64,000 bases of DNA from an uncultured Aurantimonas sp. (GTDB taxonomy: Bacteria > Pseudomonadota > Alphaproteobacteria > Rhizobiales > Rhizobiaceae): assembly GCA_947488615.1 (NCBI GenBank), contig CANKZU010000010.1, positions 62,001 to 126,000 of the forward strand. The letters run 5' to 3'. This document shows, piece after piece, positions 46,015 to 55,377 of the stretch. The notes under the pieces were generated by a model. The model saw nothing but the letters and a program-made list of their open reading frames with translations, had not been told where the DNA came from and searched no databases. Numbering within the stretch: the stretch's first letter is position 1; each line of letters opens with the position of its first letter. The position numbers and the translations under genes were made by a program.

Positions 46015-47070
46015 ATGGACATCCGCACTCTGAAGTCGATCAGTCTGGGCGAGAGCCAGCCGCTTGCCGTCGCCATCGCCTGCATCGAAGCGAGCGGCGG
46101 CCAGATCGCGCTTGTCGTCGACGAACGCTTCCGCCTGGTCGGCACTATAACCGACGGTGACATCCGCCGCGCGATCCTGCGCGGCGCGAATCTGGAATCG
46201 ACCGCCGGCGACGTCATGCACCGCGCGCCGCGCACCGTGCCGCAGGGCACGCCCCTTGCAGAGGTCGCGGCGATTCTGCGCCGGGAGCAGATTTTCCAGA
46301 TGCCGGTGATCGATGAAGACGGCAGCGTCGTCGGCCTTCATATGGCCGACGAAGTTGAGGCCCCAGATCCGTCCACCCACCGCGTCGTCATCATGGCCGG
46401 CGGTCTGGGAACGCGGCTGCGGCCGATTACCGAAACCGTACCCAAGCCGATGATCGAGGTCGGCGGTCGCCCGATCCTGGAGCGCATTCTGAAGCGGTTC
46501 CACGCGCAAGGGTTCCGGCACATATCGCTGTGCGTGAACCATCTGGCCGAGGTCATCGAAGACCATTTCGGCAATGGCGAAGGCTTAGGTCTGGAGATCA
46601 ACTATGTGCGCGAGACCAAGCGCATGGGCACGGCCGGAGCGCTGTCGCTTTTGATGGAGCGGCCCGACAAGCCGCTGATCGTGATGAATGGCGATATCCT
46701 GACCTCGGTCAATTTCGGTCAGCTTCTCGCCTTTCACTACGACAACAACGCGCTCGCCACGATGGGACTGAACCGCTTCCAGTATCAGGTCCCCTACGGC
46801 GTAGTGGACGTGAAGAACCAGCACATTACCGGCTTTTCCGAAAAGCCGGTGTTCGACTTCTTCGTCAATGCCGGCATCTATGTGATCAGCCCGCAGGCGC
46901 TGGACCTGATCCCGCGGGACCAGTTCTTCGACATGCCGTCGCTGTTCGATCAACTCCACCCCGACAAGCGCGTCGCCTTCCCGCTGCACGAATACTGGCT
47001 GGACGTCGGCAAGCCCGACGACCTCAACCGCGCGATGGACGAGTTCGGCGATGTCGCGGCCGGGCGGTGA
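46015..47070 (+). CDS. ptmE: PtmE-like: CBS pair plus nucleotidyltransferase
   Basis: A 351-aa fusion. Residues about 1-120 are two CBS motifs (VDERFRLVGTITDGDIRRAI, IFQMPVIDEDGSVVGLHMAD); residues about 125-345 are a sugar nucleotidyltransferase with MAGGLGTRLRPITETVPKPM and VMNGDILTSVNF. In Campylobacter the same architecture (PtmE) makes GDP-glucosamine from GlcN-1-P and GTP for legionaminic acid. That is the likely role here. The CBS pair may sense a nucleotide. It starts 40 bases after legH with a GTAGGTGAG ribosome region. Confidence 0.86.
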   Translation: MDIRTLKSISLGESQPLAVAIACIEASGGQIALVVDERFRLVGTITDGDIRRAILRGANLESTAGDVMHRAPRTVPQGTPLAEVAAILRREQIFQMPVIDEDGSVVGLHMADEVEAPDPSTHRVVIMAGGLGTRLRPITETVPKPMIEVGGRPILERILKRFHAQGFRHISLCVNHLAEVIEDHFGNGEGLGLEINYVRETKRMGTAGALSLLMERPDKPLIVMNGDILTSVNFGQLLAFHYDNNALATMGLNRFQYQVPYGVVDVKNQHITGFSEKPVFDFFVNAGIYVISPQALDLIPRDQFFDMPSLFDQLHPDKRVAFPLHEYWLDVGKPDDLNRAMDEFGDVAAGR

Positions 47071-47398
47071 GATCAAGACACGCGGCATCGGCTGATCTTA
47101 CCATGGATTGCCAAGTCGGCGTGGCAAGCGGCGACGCTCGGATTGATGCGCGTCGGGGGCCGGTTTGCCGTGATTGAAGCGTTGGCCGCGATCTGTTATG
47201 GCATCGCCGTTTCGATGATCTCGCGGTCGCCGGACATGCTTCCGAACCGAGGGTAGCGCGACCTGCCCCACCGACGCGAGTTGCCCACTGTCGCAACGCC
47301 TCGCAGGCGGCTTTGCCGTGTCGGGGAGCGTCGCAAGCGCACCCGCCACACTTTCACAGACACACCCACCGCATGTCGCATTGGAGAATGAGCCCAGC
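47071..47398. other. Gap between ptmE and fnlA without recognised gene
   Basis: About 330 bases. Minus-strand and plus-strand open frames run through it but I do not recognise any product. The GC content and its position between a Leg block and the FucNAc block suggest a recombination join. The fnlA ATG at 47399 is the first clear coding start. Confidence 0.45.
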
Positions 47399-48433
47399 AT
47401 GTTTGATGAAAAGCGCCTGCTCATCACAGGGGGCACTGGTTCTTTCGGCAATGCGGTCCTGCACCGGTTTCTGGAAACCTCGATCGGCGAAATCCGCATC
47501 TTCAGCCGGGACGAGAAGAAACAGGACGACCTTCGCAAGAAATTCCCGAACAACAAGCTGAAGTTCTACATCGGTGACGTTAGGGATTCTCGCAGCCTGC
47601 TCGCCGCGACGCGTGGGGTCGACTTCATTTTCCACGCCGCCGCTCTGAAGCAGGTACCGTCCTGCGAGTTCCACCCGATGGAGGCGGTCAAGACCAACGT
47701 TCTCGGGACCGAAAACGTCCTTGAAGCCGCGATCGCCAACGGGGTGCGGCGCGTCGTCTGCCTCTCCACCGACAAGGCCGTCTATCCGATCAACGCCATG
47801 GGTATTTCCAAGGCGCTGATGGAAAAGGTGATGGTGGCGAAGTCGCGCGAGCTGACCGGACGCACGACGGTGATCTGCGGCACCCGCTACGGCAACGTGA
47901 TGGCGTCGCGCGGTTCGGTGATCCCGCTCTTCGCCGAGCAGATCGCCGACGGCACACCGCTGACGATCACCGATCCAAACATGACCCGGTTCATGATGAC
48001 GCTCGCGGACGCGGTCGATCTCGTCCTTTATGCGTTCGAGAATGGCAAAAACGGCGACATCTTCGTACAGAAGGCGCCCTCGGTGACGATCGGCGTGCTG
48101 GCCGAGGCGCTGAAGACGAGCCTCAAGGCGCCCGATCATCCGGTCCGCGTCATCGGAACGCGTCACGGCGAGAAGCTCTTCGAGACGCTGCTCAGCCGCG
48201 AGGAGATGGCGAGCGCCCAGGACCTCGGCGACTACTATCGGATACCGCCGGACCTGCGCGACCTCAACTATGCGAAATACGTCGAGGAGGGCGAGGCGAT
48301 CATCTCCGAGGCCCAGGACTACAACTCGCACAATACGACACGCCTCGACGCGGAGGGAATGAATACGCTGCTGCTGAAGCTCGAATTCATCCGCGACATG
48401 ATCGCAGGGCGCAAGCCCGTTCTGGAGGGATGA
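47399..48433 (+). CDS. fnlA: UDP-GlcNAc 4,6-dehydratase/5-epimerase (FnlA/CapE/WbjB)
   Basis: A 344-aa SDR that begins UDP-L-FucNAc (and QuiNAc) synthesis. Cofactor motif ITGGTGSFGNAV; active site LSTDKAVYPINAMGISKALMEK, with Met in place of the usual Tyr as in this subfamily; the CapD-like GTRYGNVMASRGSVIPLF and MTRFMMTLADAV are typical. The ATG at 47399 is chosen over an upstream GTG. Its stop overlaps fnlB by ATGA. Confidence 0.93.
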   Translation: MFDEKRLLITGGTGSFGNAVLHRFLETSIGEIRIFSRDEKKQDDLRKKFPNNKLKFYIGDVRDSRSLLAATRGVDFIFHAAALKQVPSCEFHPMEAVKTNVLGTENVLEAAIANGVRRVVCLSTDKAVYPINAMGISKALMEKVMVAKSRELTGRTTVICGTRYGNVMASRGSVIPLFAEQIADGTPLTITDPNMTRFMMTLADAVDLVLYAFENGKNGDIFVQKAPSVTIGVLAEALKTSLKAPDHPVRVIGTRHGEKLFETLLSREEMASAQDLGDYYRIPPDLRDLNYAKYVEEGEAIISEAQDYNSHNTTRLDAEGMNTLLLKLEFIRDMIAGRKPVLEG

Positions 48434-49545
48434 TGAGCACGTTCGCTGTCACCGGCGCCAACGGCTTCGTCGGGCGCAACCTGGTCACGCGCCTCAAGGA
48501 ATTGTCGCATACCGTTGTTCCGATCCCGCACGACACGGCTCCGGCAAAGCTTCCCGAACTGCTCGGCACGGCCGAGGCGGTCGTGCATCTGGCGGGAGTC
48601 AACCGCCCGACCGACGACGGCGAATTCGTCTCGGGAAACCAGGGAATGACCGAGCGACTCGTCGAGGCCCTCGCCGGGCTCGGCGCGCGGACCCCGATCG
48701 TCTACGCCTCGTCGATCCAGGCCGAACTCGACAATCCCTACGGACGCAGCAAGCGCGCCGCCGAGTTGGCGATCGAGACCTATCACCGCGACACCGGCGC
48801 GCCCGCCGCCATCCTGCGCCTGCCCAACATCTTCGGCAAGTGGTGCCGTCCGAACTATAATTCGGTCGTCGCCACCTTCTGCCACAATATCTCGCACGGG
48901 CTGCCCATCACCATCAGCGATCCCGCGAGGATCCTCAATCTGGTCTATATCGACGACGTCGTCGTGCAGATCGTCGCCGTGCTGGAGAACCCCGCTGCGG
49001 CGCCGCTCTCCCCCACGACCGAGCCGGTCTACGAGATCAGCCTCGGCGACCTCGCCGCGCAGATCGAGGCGTTCCGGGACAGCCGTGAGACGCTCGTGAC
49101 GGGCAAGGTCGGCACGGGACTGACGCGCGCGCTGCACGCAACCTATCTGAGCTATCTGGAGCCGAAGGATTTCGCCTATCCGCTGACCGCACACACCGAT
49201 CCGCGCGGCAGTTTCGTCGAGATGCTGCGGACCCCCGACAGCGGCCAGTTCTCCTATTTCACGGCGCACCCCGGGATCACCCGCGGCGGGCATTACCACC
49301 ACTCCAAAACCGAGAAATTCCTGGTGCTTCAGGGCAAGGCCCGCTTCGGGTTCCGCCAGATCCTCACCAACGATACCTATGAGATCGTCACCTCCGGCGA
49401 CACCCCGCAGGTCGTCGAGACGGTTCCCGGCTGGTCCCACGACATCACCAATATCGGCGACGACACGATGATCGTGATGCTTTGGGCGAACGAGATGTTT
49501 GACCGCGAACAGCCCGACACCGTCGCGGCGAAGGTTCTCGATTGA
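48430..49545 (+). CDS. fnlB: Bifunctional reductase/cupin epimerase (FnlB/CapF/WbjC)
   Basis: A 371-aa two-domain enzyme. N-terminal SDR ([37 protein letters not shown]) reduces the 4-keto sugar; C-terminal cupin (about 255-365, [20 protein letters not shown] with metal histidines, then [12 protein letters not shown]) epimerises C3. This domain pairing is diagnostic for CapF/WbjC. Overlaps both neighbours by four bases. Confidence 0.94.
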   Translation: MMSTFAVTGANGFVGRNLVTRLKELSHTVVPIPHDTAPAKLPELLGTAEAVVHLAGVNRPTDDGEFVSGNQGMTERLVEALAGLGARTPIVYASSIQAELDNPYGRSKRAAELAIETYHRDTGAPAAILRLPNIFGKWCRPNYNSVVATFCHNISHGLPITISDPARILNLVYIDDVVVQIVAVLENPAAAPLSPTTEPVYEISLGDLAAQIEAFRDSRETLVTGKVGTGLTRALHATYLSYLEPKDFAYPLTAHTDPRGSFVEMLRTPDSGQFSYFTAHPGITRGGHYHHSKTEKFLVLQGKARFGFRQILTNDTYEIVTSGDTPQVVETVPGWSHDITNIGDDTMIVMLWANEMFDREQPDTVAAKVLD

Positions 49546-50678
49546 TGAACAAGATGAAGGTCATGACGGTCGTTGGCACCCGGCCGGAGATCATCCGCCT
49601 GTCCCGCGTCCTCGCCAAGCTCGACCGGCATTGCGACCACACGCTGGTGCACACGGGTCAGAACTACGACTACGAACTCAACCAGATCTTCTTTTCCGAT
49701 CTGGAAGTGCGCGCGCCAGACGTGTTCCTCGACGCCGCCGGCGCCAGCGCGGCGGAGACCATCGGCTCGATCATCATCCGCTTCGACAAGCTGCTCGCCG
49801 AGCGCACGCCGGAGGCGCTGCTGATTCTTGGCGACACCAACAGCTGCCTCGCCGCTATCCCGGCCAAGCGCCGCAAGATCCCGATCTTCCACATGGAGGC
49901 CGGCAACCGCTGCTTCGACCAGCGTGTCCCCGAGGAGACCAACCGGCGCATCGTCGACCACACCGCCGACATCAACCTGACCTACTCGGACATCGCGCGC
50001 GAGTATCTGTTGCGAGAGGGCCTGCCGCCGGACCGGGTGATCAAGACCGGCTCGCCGATGTTCGAGGTGCTGGAATACTATCGCCCCGGCATCGAGGCTT
50101 CCGACGCGGTGGCGCGGCTGGGACTAGAGAAGGAGCATTTCTGCGTCGTCAGCGCCCACCGGGAGGAGAATATCGACTCGCCGGTCATTTTCGAGAAACT
50201 GGCCGCGACGCTCAACGGCGTCGCCGAGCATTTTGGCGAGCCGGTGATCGTCTCCACCCATCCACGCACGCAAAAGCGCATCGACGCGGCTGGCGCGCGC
50301 TTCCACCCCATGGTGCGCCTCCTGAAGCCGCTTGGCTTCAAGGATTACGTGAACCTCCAGATGAATGCCAGGGTTGTGCTTTCCGACAGCGGAACGATCA
50401 CCGAGGAATCCTCGATCCTCAATTTCCCGGCGCTCAACATCCGGGAGGCCCACGAACGCCCGGAAGGCATGGAGGAGGCTTCAGTGATGATGACCGGTCT
50501 CGACTTCGAGCGGGTGCGGCAGGGGCTAGAGATTCTGTCGAGCCAGGGCCGCGGCGAGCAACGTGATCTGAGGCCCGTCGCCGACTATTCGATGCCGAAC
50601 GTCTCGGACAAGGTTGTGCGCATCATCCACAGCTACCGCGACTACGTCATGCGGACCGTGTGGCGGCAGCAGGTCTAG
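49542..50678 (+). CDS. fnlC: UDP-HexNAc 2-epimerase (FnlC/CapG/WbjD)
   Basis: A 378-aa GT-B-fold epimerase that completes UDP-L-FucNAc. [58 protein letters not shown] and [20 protein letters not shown]. Overlaps fnlB (ATGA). With fnlA and fnlB it gives the complete three-enzyme pathway from UDP-GlcNAc. Confidence 0.93.
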   Translation: MMNKMKVMTVVGTRPEIIRLSRVLAKLDRHCDHTLVHTGQNYDYELNQIFFSDLEVRAPDVFLDAAGASAAETIGSIIIRFDKLLAERTPEALLILGDTNSCLAAIPAKRRKIPIFHMEAGNRCFDQRVPEETNRRIVDHTADINLTYSDIAREYLLREGLPPDRVIKTGSPMFEVLEYYRPGIEASDAVARLGLEKEHFCVVSAHREENIDSPVIFEKLAATLNGVAEHFGEPVIVSTHPRTQKRIDAAGARFHPMVRLLKPLGFKDYVNLQMNARVVLSDSGTITEESSILNFPALNIREAHERPEGMEEASVMMTGLDFERVRQGLEILSSQGRGEQRDLRPVADYSMPNVSDKVVRIIHSYRDYVMRTVWRQQV

Positions 50679-50681
50679 CAG

Positions 50682-51929
50682 ATGAAGCTTCTCGTCGTCA
50701 GCCAGTATTTCTGGCCCGAAACCTTCAGGATCAACGATATCGTCGCCGACCTCGTGGCGCGCGGCCACGAGGTGACGGTGCTGACCGGCAAGCCGAACTA
50801 CCCGGATGGCGTGGTCTTTCCGGAATACGAGCGGGCCCCCGCGGACTTTTCTCACTTCGCCGGCGCCGACATCGTTCGCGTGCCGATGCCCGCGCGGGGC
50901 AAGGGCGGGCTGCGCCTGGCGCTGAACTATGCCGGCTTCGCGCTGTCCGGCATGGCGCTGGCGCCGTTCCGGCTCAAGCATCGGCAGTTCGACGCGATCT
51001 TGGTCTGCCTGCTCTCGCCGGTGACCAGCGTGCTTCCGGCGATCGTGATGCGCCGCCTGAGGCACATTCCGAGCGTGGTGTGGGTGCTCGATCTGTGGCC
51101 GCAGTCGCTGGAGGCGGTAAACGCGGTGCGGTCCCGATCGGTGCTGGCCGCCGTCGACAGGCTGGTCGGCTACATCTACCGGCGCAGCGACCTGATCCTG
51201 GGGCAGTCGCGCAGCTTCGCGCCGCAGATCCTCCGGCACGTGGACGATCCTAACCGGGTCGGCTACCTCCCGAGCTGGTCCGAGCACGCGCTCGCCACCG
51301 AGCCCGTAGCGCCGGCTCCGGAGATCCCCTCGCGGCCCGACCTGTTCAACATCGTCTTTACCGGTAACATCGGCGAGGCGCAGGACTTCCCGGCCGTCCT
51401 CGACGCCGCCGAACTGCTGCGGGACGAGCCGGTCCGCTGGCTGATCGTCGGCGACGGCAGGAAGGCCGAGTGGACCAGGGCGGAGGTGGCGCGCCGGGGG
51501 CTTGCGGAGAAATTCCTCCTGCCGGGTCGCTTTCCCGCCGAGCGGATGGCCTCCTTCTACAGTCATGCCGACGCGCTGCTGGTGTCGCTCAGGCCAGAGC
51601 CGATCTTCGCGATGACCATCCCGGCGAAGGTCCAGGCCTATCTCGCCGCAGGCAAGCCCATTCTTGCGATGCTCGACGGAGAGGGGGCGGATGTGGTGCG
51701 CGCCTCCGGCGCCGGCGCTACGGCCGCGGCCGGCGACGCACGCGGACTGGCGGAGGCCGTGCGCCGCCTGATGCGGACCAGTCCAGAGGAGCGGCTAGAG
51801 ATGGGCGGGAACGGACGCGCCTATGGCGCCCGCGAGTTCGACCGCGACCGGCTGTTCACGCAGCTGGAGGGCTGGCTCGAAGCCCTTGTGCAGCGGAACC
51901 GAGCCGCCCGCGGCCTCCCGGACCGCTGA
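50682..51929 (+). CDS. wbuB: WbuB-like glycosyltransferase (GT4), L-FucNAc transferase
   Basis: A 415-aa GT4 retaining glycosyltransferase. VVSQYFWPETFRINDIVADL, VLTGKPNYPDGVVFPEYE, VVWVLDLWPQSLEA, FTGNIGEAQDFPAVLDA and the donor site loop MTIPAKVQAYLAAGKPILA. The fnlABC-wbuB order is the one known from E. coli O26 and P. aeruginosa-like clusters, where WbuB adds L-FucNAc. Starts three bases after fnlC. Confidence 0.9.
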   Translation: MKLLVVSQYFWPETFRINDIVADLVARGHEVTVLTGKPNYPDGVVFPEYERAPADFSHFAGADIVRVPMPARGKGGLRLALNYAGFALSGMALAPFRLKHRQFDAILVCLLSPVTSVLPAIVMRRLRHIPSVVWVLDLWPQSLEAVNAVRSRSVLAAVDRLVGYIYRRSDLILGQSRSFAPQILRHVDDPNRVGYLPSWSEHALATEPVAPAPEIPSRPDLFNIVFTGNIGEAQDFPAVLDAAELLRDEPVRWLIVGDGRKAEWTRAEVARRGLAEKFLLPGRFPAERMASFYSHADALLVSLRPEPIFAMTIPAKVQAYLAAGKPILAMLDGEGADVVRASGAGATAAAGDARGLAEAVRRLMRTSPEERLEMGGNGRAYGAREFDRDRLFTQLEGWLEALVQRNRAARGLPDR

Positions 51930-51990
51930 CGAAGGCTGTGCGCCACCAGTGAGCACCGGCCGACCAGCCGCCTGCGGGGGCGCAGAGAAA

Positions 51991-52920
51991 TCAGAGAGCG
52001 CCGTCGGCGGCGAGCCGACGCAAGGCCTCTGCCGCAGTCGTCCTGCCGTCCCACCCAAGCATTTCCCGACCATGGGAGGTGTCCACCACGAATGGTCTGG
52101 TCATGGAGTCCCACATTTCACTTTTGCCCGCTATTCCCGCTGCAGCGCCGAGCGAATTTCCTGGAGCTCGGAAAAGAAGACGGCGTCTCTTTTGTCCGTC
52201 ACGTATAGCAGCAATGATTTCTCCGGCGTTGAGCGGGCCCTCGTCTGCGGCGAAGAAGGTCTCCCCGTCCGCGGCTCCACTGGGCAGACATCTGACAATA
52301 AACCTGGACAGGTTGTCGACGGAAATAAGGCTCCGGCGGCCGCCCACATCCCGGAGCGGTAATGGAACCGGGAGAGCCGCGAGCTTTGCCAAGAGAGCGA
52401 CCGGACCATGCCCGCCTTTACCGAACACCGGGGTTGGGCGGATCACCGTCCCCACCGCGCGCCGGCGAGCGAGCGCTGTCCAGAACGTCTCTTCCGCAAG
52501 CTGCTTCGAGCGTGCATACGGGTTCGGCGGATCGAGCGGATCGCTCTCGCGGTAAGCGTGCCCACCTCCCTTTCCATGGACGCTTGCCGTGCTCACAAAG
52601 ATGATCCGGCTCGCTCCCTCCTGCAGGGCTCGTTTCGCAAGAGCCCCTGTTGCCTCGACGTTGGCCCGGTGCAACTCGGTCTCGCTCACCCTCGTTGAAC
52701 GAGGGATGACCGCCCCCAAATGGATGACGACGTCAGTGCCTTCAGGCCATGCATTCCAGGCCTCGATCCCGGCGAGATCGGCCGGCCCCGTCACCGCGTC
52801 CGCCTGGCCCTCGGGCGCAGTGCCCCGCGACAGCGCCAGCACGCGATGTCCCTCCTCCTTCAGCCTCGCCGCGAGATGTCGCCCGACAAAGCCGCTGGCG
52901 CCAGTCATGAGGATTTGCAT
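51991..52920 (-). CDS. NAD-dependent sugar epimerase/reductase (WbpV-like)
   Basis: A 309-aa extended SDR. LMTGASGFVGRHLAARLKEE, VVIHLGAVIPRSTRVS, catalytic FVSTASVHG and YARSKQLAEE, then TPVFGKGGHGP and SVDNLSRFIV. Such proteins next to an initiating transferase reduce UDP-4-keto-sugars (for example the QuiNAc branch) or epimerise hexoses. It starts at 52920 and converges on wbuB from the other strand. Substrate uncertain. Confidence 0.85.
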   Translation of the reverse strand: MQILMTGASGFVGRHLAARLKEEGHRVLALSRGTAPEGQADAVTGPADLAGIEAWNAWPEGTDVVIHLGAVIPRSTRVSETELHRANVEATGALAKRALQEGASRIIFVSTASVHGKGGGHAYRESDPLDPPNPYARSKQLAEETFWTALARRRAVGTVIRPTPVFGKGGHGPVALLAKLAALPVPLPLRDVGGRRSLISVDNLSRFIVRCLPSGAADGETFFAADEGPLNAGEIIAAIRDGQKRRRLLFRAPGNSLGAAAGIAGKSEMWDSMTRPFVVDTSHGREMLGWDGRTTAAEALRRLAADGAL

Positions 52921-53023
52921 CGTTCCAACCTTCTTCCGCCATCGCAGGCGCGAAAATACCGCGTTCGGCAGCGGTGAACAGCCCTTTGACACGGTTTCTC
53001 CCTCGCGCCAGAAAGCGCAGGCC

Positions 53024-53241
53024 ATGAAACGTGCGTCGATATCGTCGTCAGTTTGCTCGGGCTTGTCATCCTCGACCGACTGATCCTGCAATTGTTCGTC
53101 CAGACACGCCTCGGACGCGCGCAAAACACGCGGAAAGCTCGCCGGAGGTTCCGATACCACTTCGCCCAACTCCTCGAAGGCGAACCTTCGTGGTTTGGAC
53201 TGAGAGCCCTGCCTCTGGTCTTGGCGGCACTTTATGACTAG
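53024..53241 (+). pseudogene. Degenerate initiating sugar-phosphate transferase (ExoY/WbpL-like)
   Basis: A ruined bacterial sugar transferase of the PglC/WcaJ/ExoY type. It opens with MKRA, a frameshift, then CVDIVVSLLGLVIL, the membrane helix of the family; a large internal piece is missing, and the end reads TRLGR, then AQLLEGEPSWFGLRALPL, which mirrors the family end TR-GR...QL-N-L-GEMS-VGPRPLP. The stop lies at 53239-53241, overlapping the start of legF. No active enzyme can come from this. Confidence 0.55.
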
Positions 53242-54010
53242 AAGGACGCGAAAACGTCGACCCGGCAGCCAACCCGTGAACTGCATCGCACTCATAACCG
53301 CCCGTGGCGGATCCAAACGCTTGCCTGGCAAGAACACCATGCCATTTGCTGGCCGGCCGCTGCTTCACTGGAGTTGCGAGGCCGCCCGCAACGCGCGTTC
53401 GATCCGCCGGACGATCCTGTCAACCGACAGCGAGGCGATTGCCGAGAGCGGCAAGACCTATGGCGCCGAGGCGCCTTTCCTGCGCCCCGCGGAACTCGCA
53501 AGTGACACAGCCTCCCATTATGACGTGATCGCCCATGCGCTCGACTGGATCGAGCGCGACGAGAGCACGCTTCCGGACTATCTATGCCTGCTGCAGCCCA
53601 CCTCGCCGCTGCGCACGGCGGCGGATATTGACGGCACGGTAGCGCTTCTTGAAGCGACCGGCGCGGATTGCGCCTTCTCGATGTCGCCCGTCTCCAAACA
53701 TCCCGAGCTAATGTATCGCATCGCCGACGACGGAACGACCCGCCCTTTTCTGCCGCCGGTTGCGGGCTACCGCAGGGCGCAGGACATGGAAGATCTGTAT
53801 CATCTCAACGGTGCGGTCTATGTGATCCGGCCCAGGACGTTTCGAGACCGATCGTCTGTTGTCTCCACCGGCGCGCTGGGCTACGTGATGCCCGCCGAGC
53901 GCGGCGCCGACATCGATGACGAGGCGGATTTCGTCTGCGCCGAAGCGCTGATGATGCGGTTCCAACGTGACCGGATCAATCCAAAATCTCTAGATAGCGG
54001 AGCGACATGA
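53234..54010 (+). CDS. legF: CMP-nonulosonate synthetase, LegF/NeuA-type
   Basis: A 258-aa cytidylyltransferase that activates legionaminic or sialic acid as CMP-sugar for transfer. Diagnostic motifs: ITARGGSKRLPGKNTMPF, LLQPTSPLRTAADID, STDSEAIAES and the acid motif ADIDDEADF. Starts at ATG 53234, inside the transferase relic; a GTG at 53276 before the conserved strand is an alternative. It is separated from the main leg block by the FucNAc genes. Overlaps the dehydratase gene that follows. Confidence 0.87.
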   Translation: MTRRTRKRRPGSQPVNCIALITARGGSKRLPGKNTMPFAGRPLLHWSCEAARNARSIRRTILSTDSEAIAESGKTYGAEAPFLRPAELASDTASHYDVIAHALDWIERDESTLPDYLCLLQPTSPLRTAADIDGTVALLEATGADCAFSMSPVSKHPELMYRIADDGTTRPFLPPVAGYRRAQDMEDLYHLNGAVYVIRPRTFRDRSSVVSTGALGYVMPAERGADIDDEADFVCAEALMMRFQRDRINPKSLDSGAT

Positions 54011-55233
54011 AACAACCCATCCACGCCATCGCCACCGGGCGCGTCGGCTCGCTGTTCGAGGCGGATGTCGCAAACTCGAAGGATGCTCTTCGCCAGGCGA
54101 TTGAAGGCAAGCGCGTTCTGGCGATCGGCGGCGCGGGCTCGATCGGGTCGAGCACCGTGCTCCAGATCGCGATGCGCCGGCCTGACACGCTCCATGTCGT
54201 CGACCAGAACGAAAACGGTCTTGCCGAACTGGTCCGGCAACTCCGATCGCAGCCCGACATCTGGTCGGCCCGCGATTTCCAAACGTTGCCGCTCGACTAT
54301 GGCTCGCCAGCCATGCGCCACCTGCTGGCATCGCAACCGCCCTACGATCTGGTGCTGAACTTCGCTGCTTTGAAACATGTGCGGTCCGAGAAAGACCCGT
54401 TCTCGACCTTGCAAATGTTTGAGACGAACCTGATCAAGCAGGCACGTTTCATGAACTGGCTGGCGCGGACGGGCTTTTCGGGACGGTTTTTCACCGTCTC
54501 GACCGACAAGGCCGCGAACCCGTCCTCGATGATGGGCGCTTCCAAGCGCGCGATGGAGCATGTCCTGTTCAATTCGAGTGTGGCAGGCGCGCTTCCCGGA
54601 ACGAAGACATCGGCGCGCTTTGCCAATGTCGCTTTTTCGAACGGCTCGCTTCTGCAGGGCTTCGAGAACAGGCTGGCGCGTTTCGAGCCCCTGGCGGCCC
54701 CGCGCGACACGCGCCGTTATTTCGTGTCGCTGCAGGAATCCGGCGAATTGTGCGTTCTGGCCGCGACGCTGGCGCCGGACCGCACCATCGTCATTCCGCG
54801 CCTCGAAGCCGAGAAGCATCTCGTGCCGCTCCAATCGATCGCCGAAAACTTCCTGCGTCACCACTGCTACGAGCCCATCCACTTCGACGACGAGCCGGCG
54901 GCCTGCGCGGCAGTGTCCGCCGAGGCGGCGAAGAACCGTTGGCCGCTGCTTTTGACGACGCTCGATACGTCGGGCGAGAAGCCTTACGAAGAATTTTTGA
55001 CGGAACGGGAGACCGCGCGGGAGATAGGCTTGCCGAACCTGCGCGCGGTGGACTACGCGGCAGCCGATCGCTCCGCGATCGATTTGATGCTGAAGGCGAC
55101 GGAAGACCTGTTATCGGAGTCTTCGGCTACTGGCTTGAGCAAGGACCGGCTGAAATCCGCGATCGCGCTCGTCGAGCCGGACTTTTTGACGACTCACAGG
55201 GATTCGAAGTCGAATCTCGATCAGCGACTGTAA
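54007..55233 (+). CDS. legB: Nucleotide-sugar 4,6-dehydratase, LegB/PglF-like
   Basis: A 408-aa SDR. Cofactor motif IGGAGSIGSSTVLQI, strand LVLNFAALKHVRSEKDPFS, active site VSTDKAANPSSMMGASKRAM (Met in the Tyr position as in PglF/FlaA1 types) and FANVAFSNGSLL. This gives the 4-keto-6-deoxy-HexNAc that LegC aminates. It follows legF, overlapping by ATGA, so it belongs to the Leg pathway by context. An N-terminal ~30 residues precede the Rossmann start. LegB versus a bacillosamine-type dehydratase cannot be separated by eye. Confidence 0.8.
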   Translation: MKQPIHAIATGRVGSLFEADVANSKDALRQAIEGKRVLAIGGAGSIGSSTVLQIAMRRPDTLHVVDQNENGLAELVRQLRSQPDIWSARDFQTLPLDYGSPAMRHLLASQPPYDLVLNFAALKHVRSEKDPFSTLQMFETNLIKQARFMNWLARTGFSGRFFTVSTDKAANPSSMMGASKRAMEHVLFNSSVAGALPGTKTSARFANVAFSNGSLLQGFENRLARFEPLAAPRDTRRYFVSLQESGELCVLAATLAPDRTIVIPRLEAEKHLVPLQSIAENFLRHHCYEPIHFDDEPAACAAVSAEAAKNRWPLLLTTLDTSGEKPYEEFLTERETAREIGLPNLRAVDYAAADRSAIDLMLKATEDLLSESSATGLSKDRLKSAIALVEPDFLTTHRDSKSNLDQRL

Positions 55234-55377
55234 GGGAAATTGTAAGCGGAGAGGCGGCAACCGACAGAAGACGTGAGAAACGCCAGGCCGGGCGAGATCA
55301 CCCTCTAAGGCTTGATCGCGGCGGCCACCGCGGCCTGGAAGTGGTTCGCGAACGTGCCCGTTCTCGTGGCGATTCTA

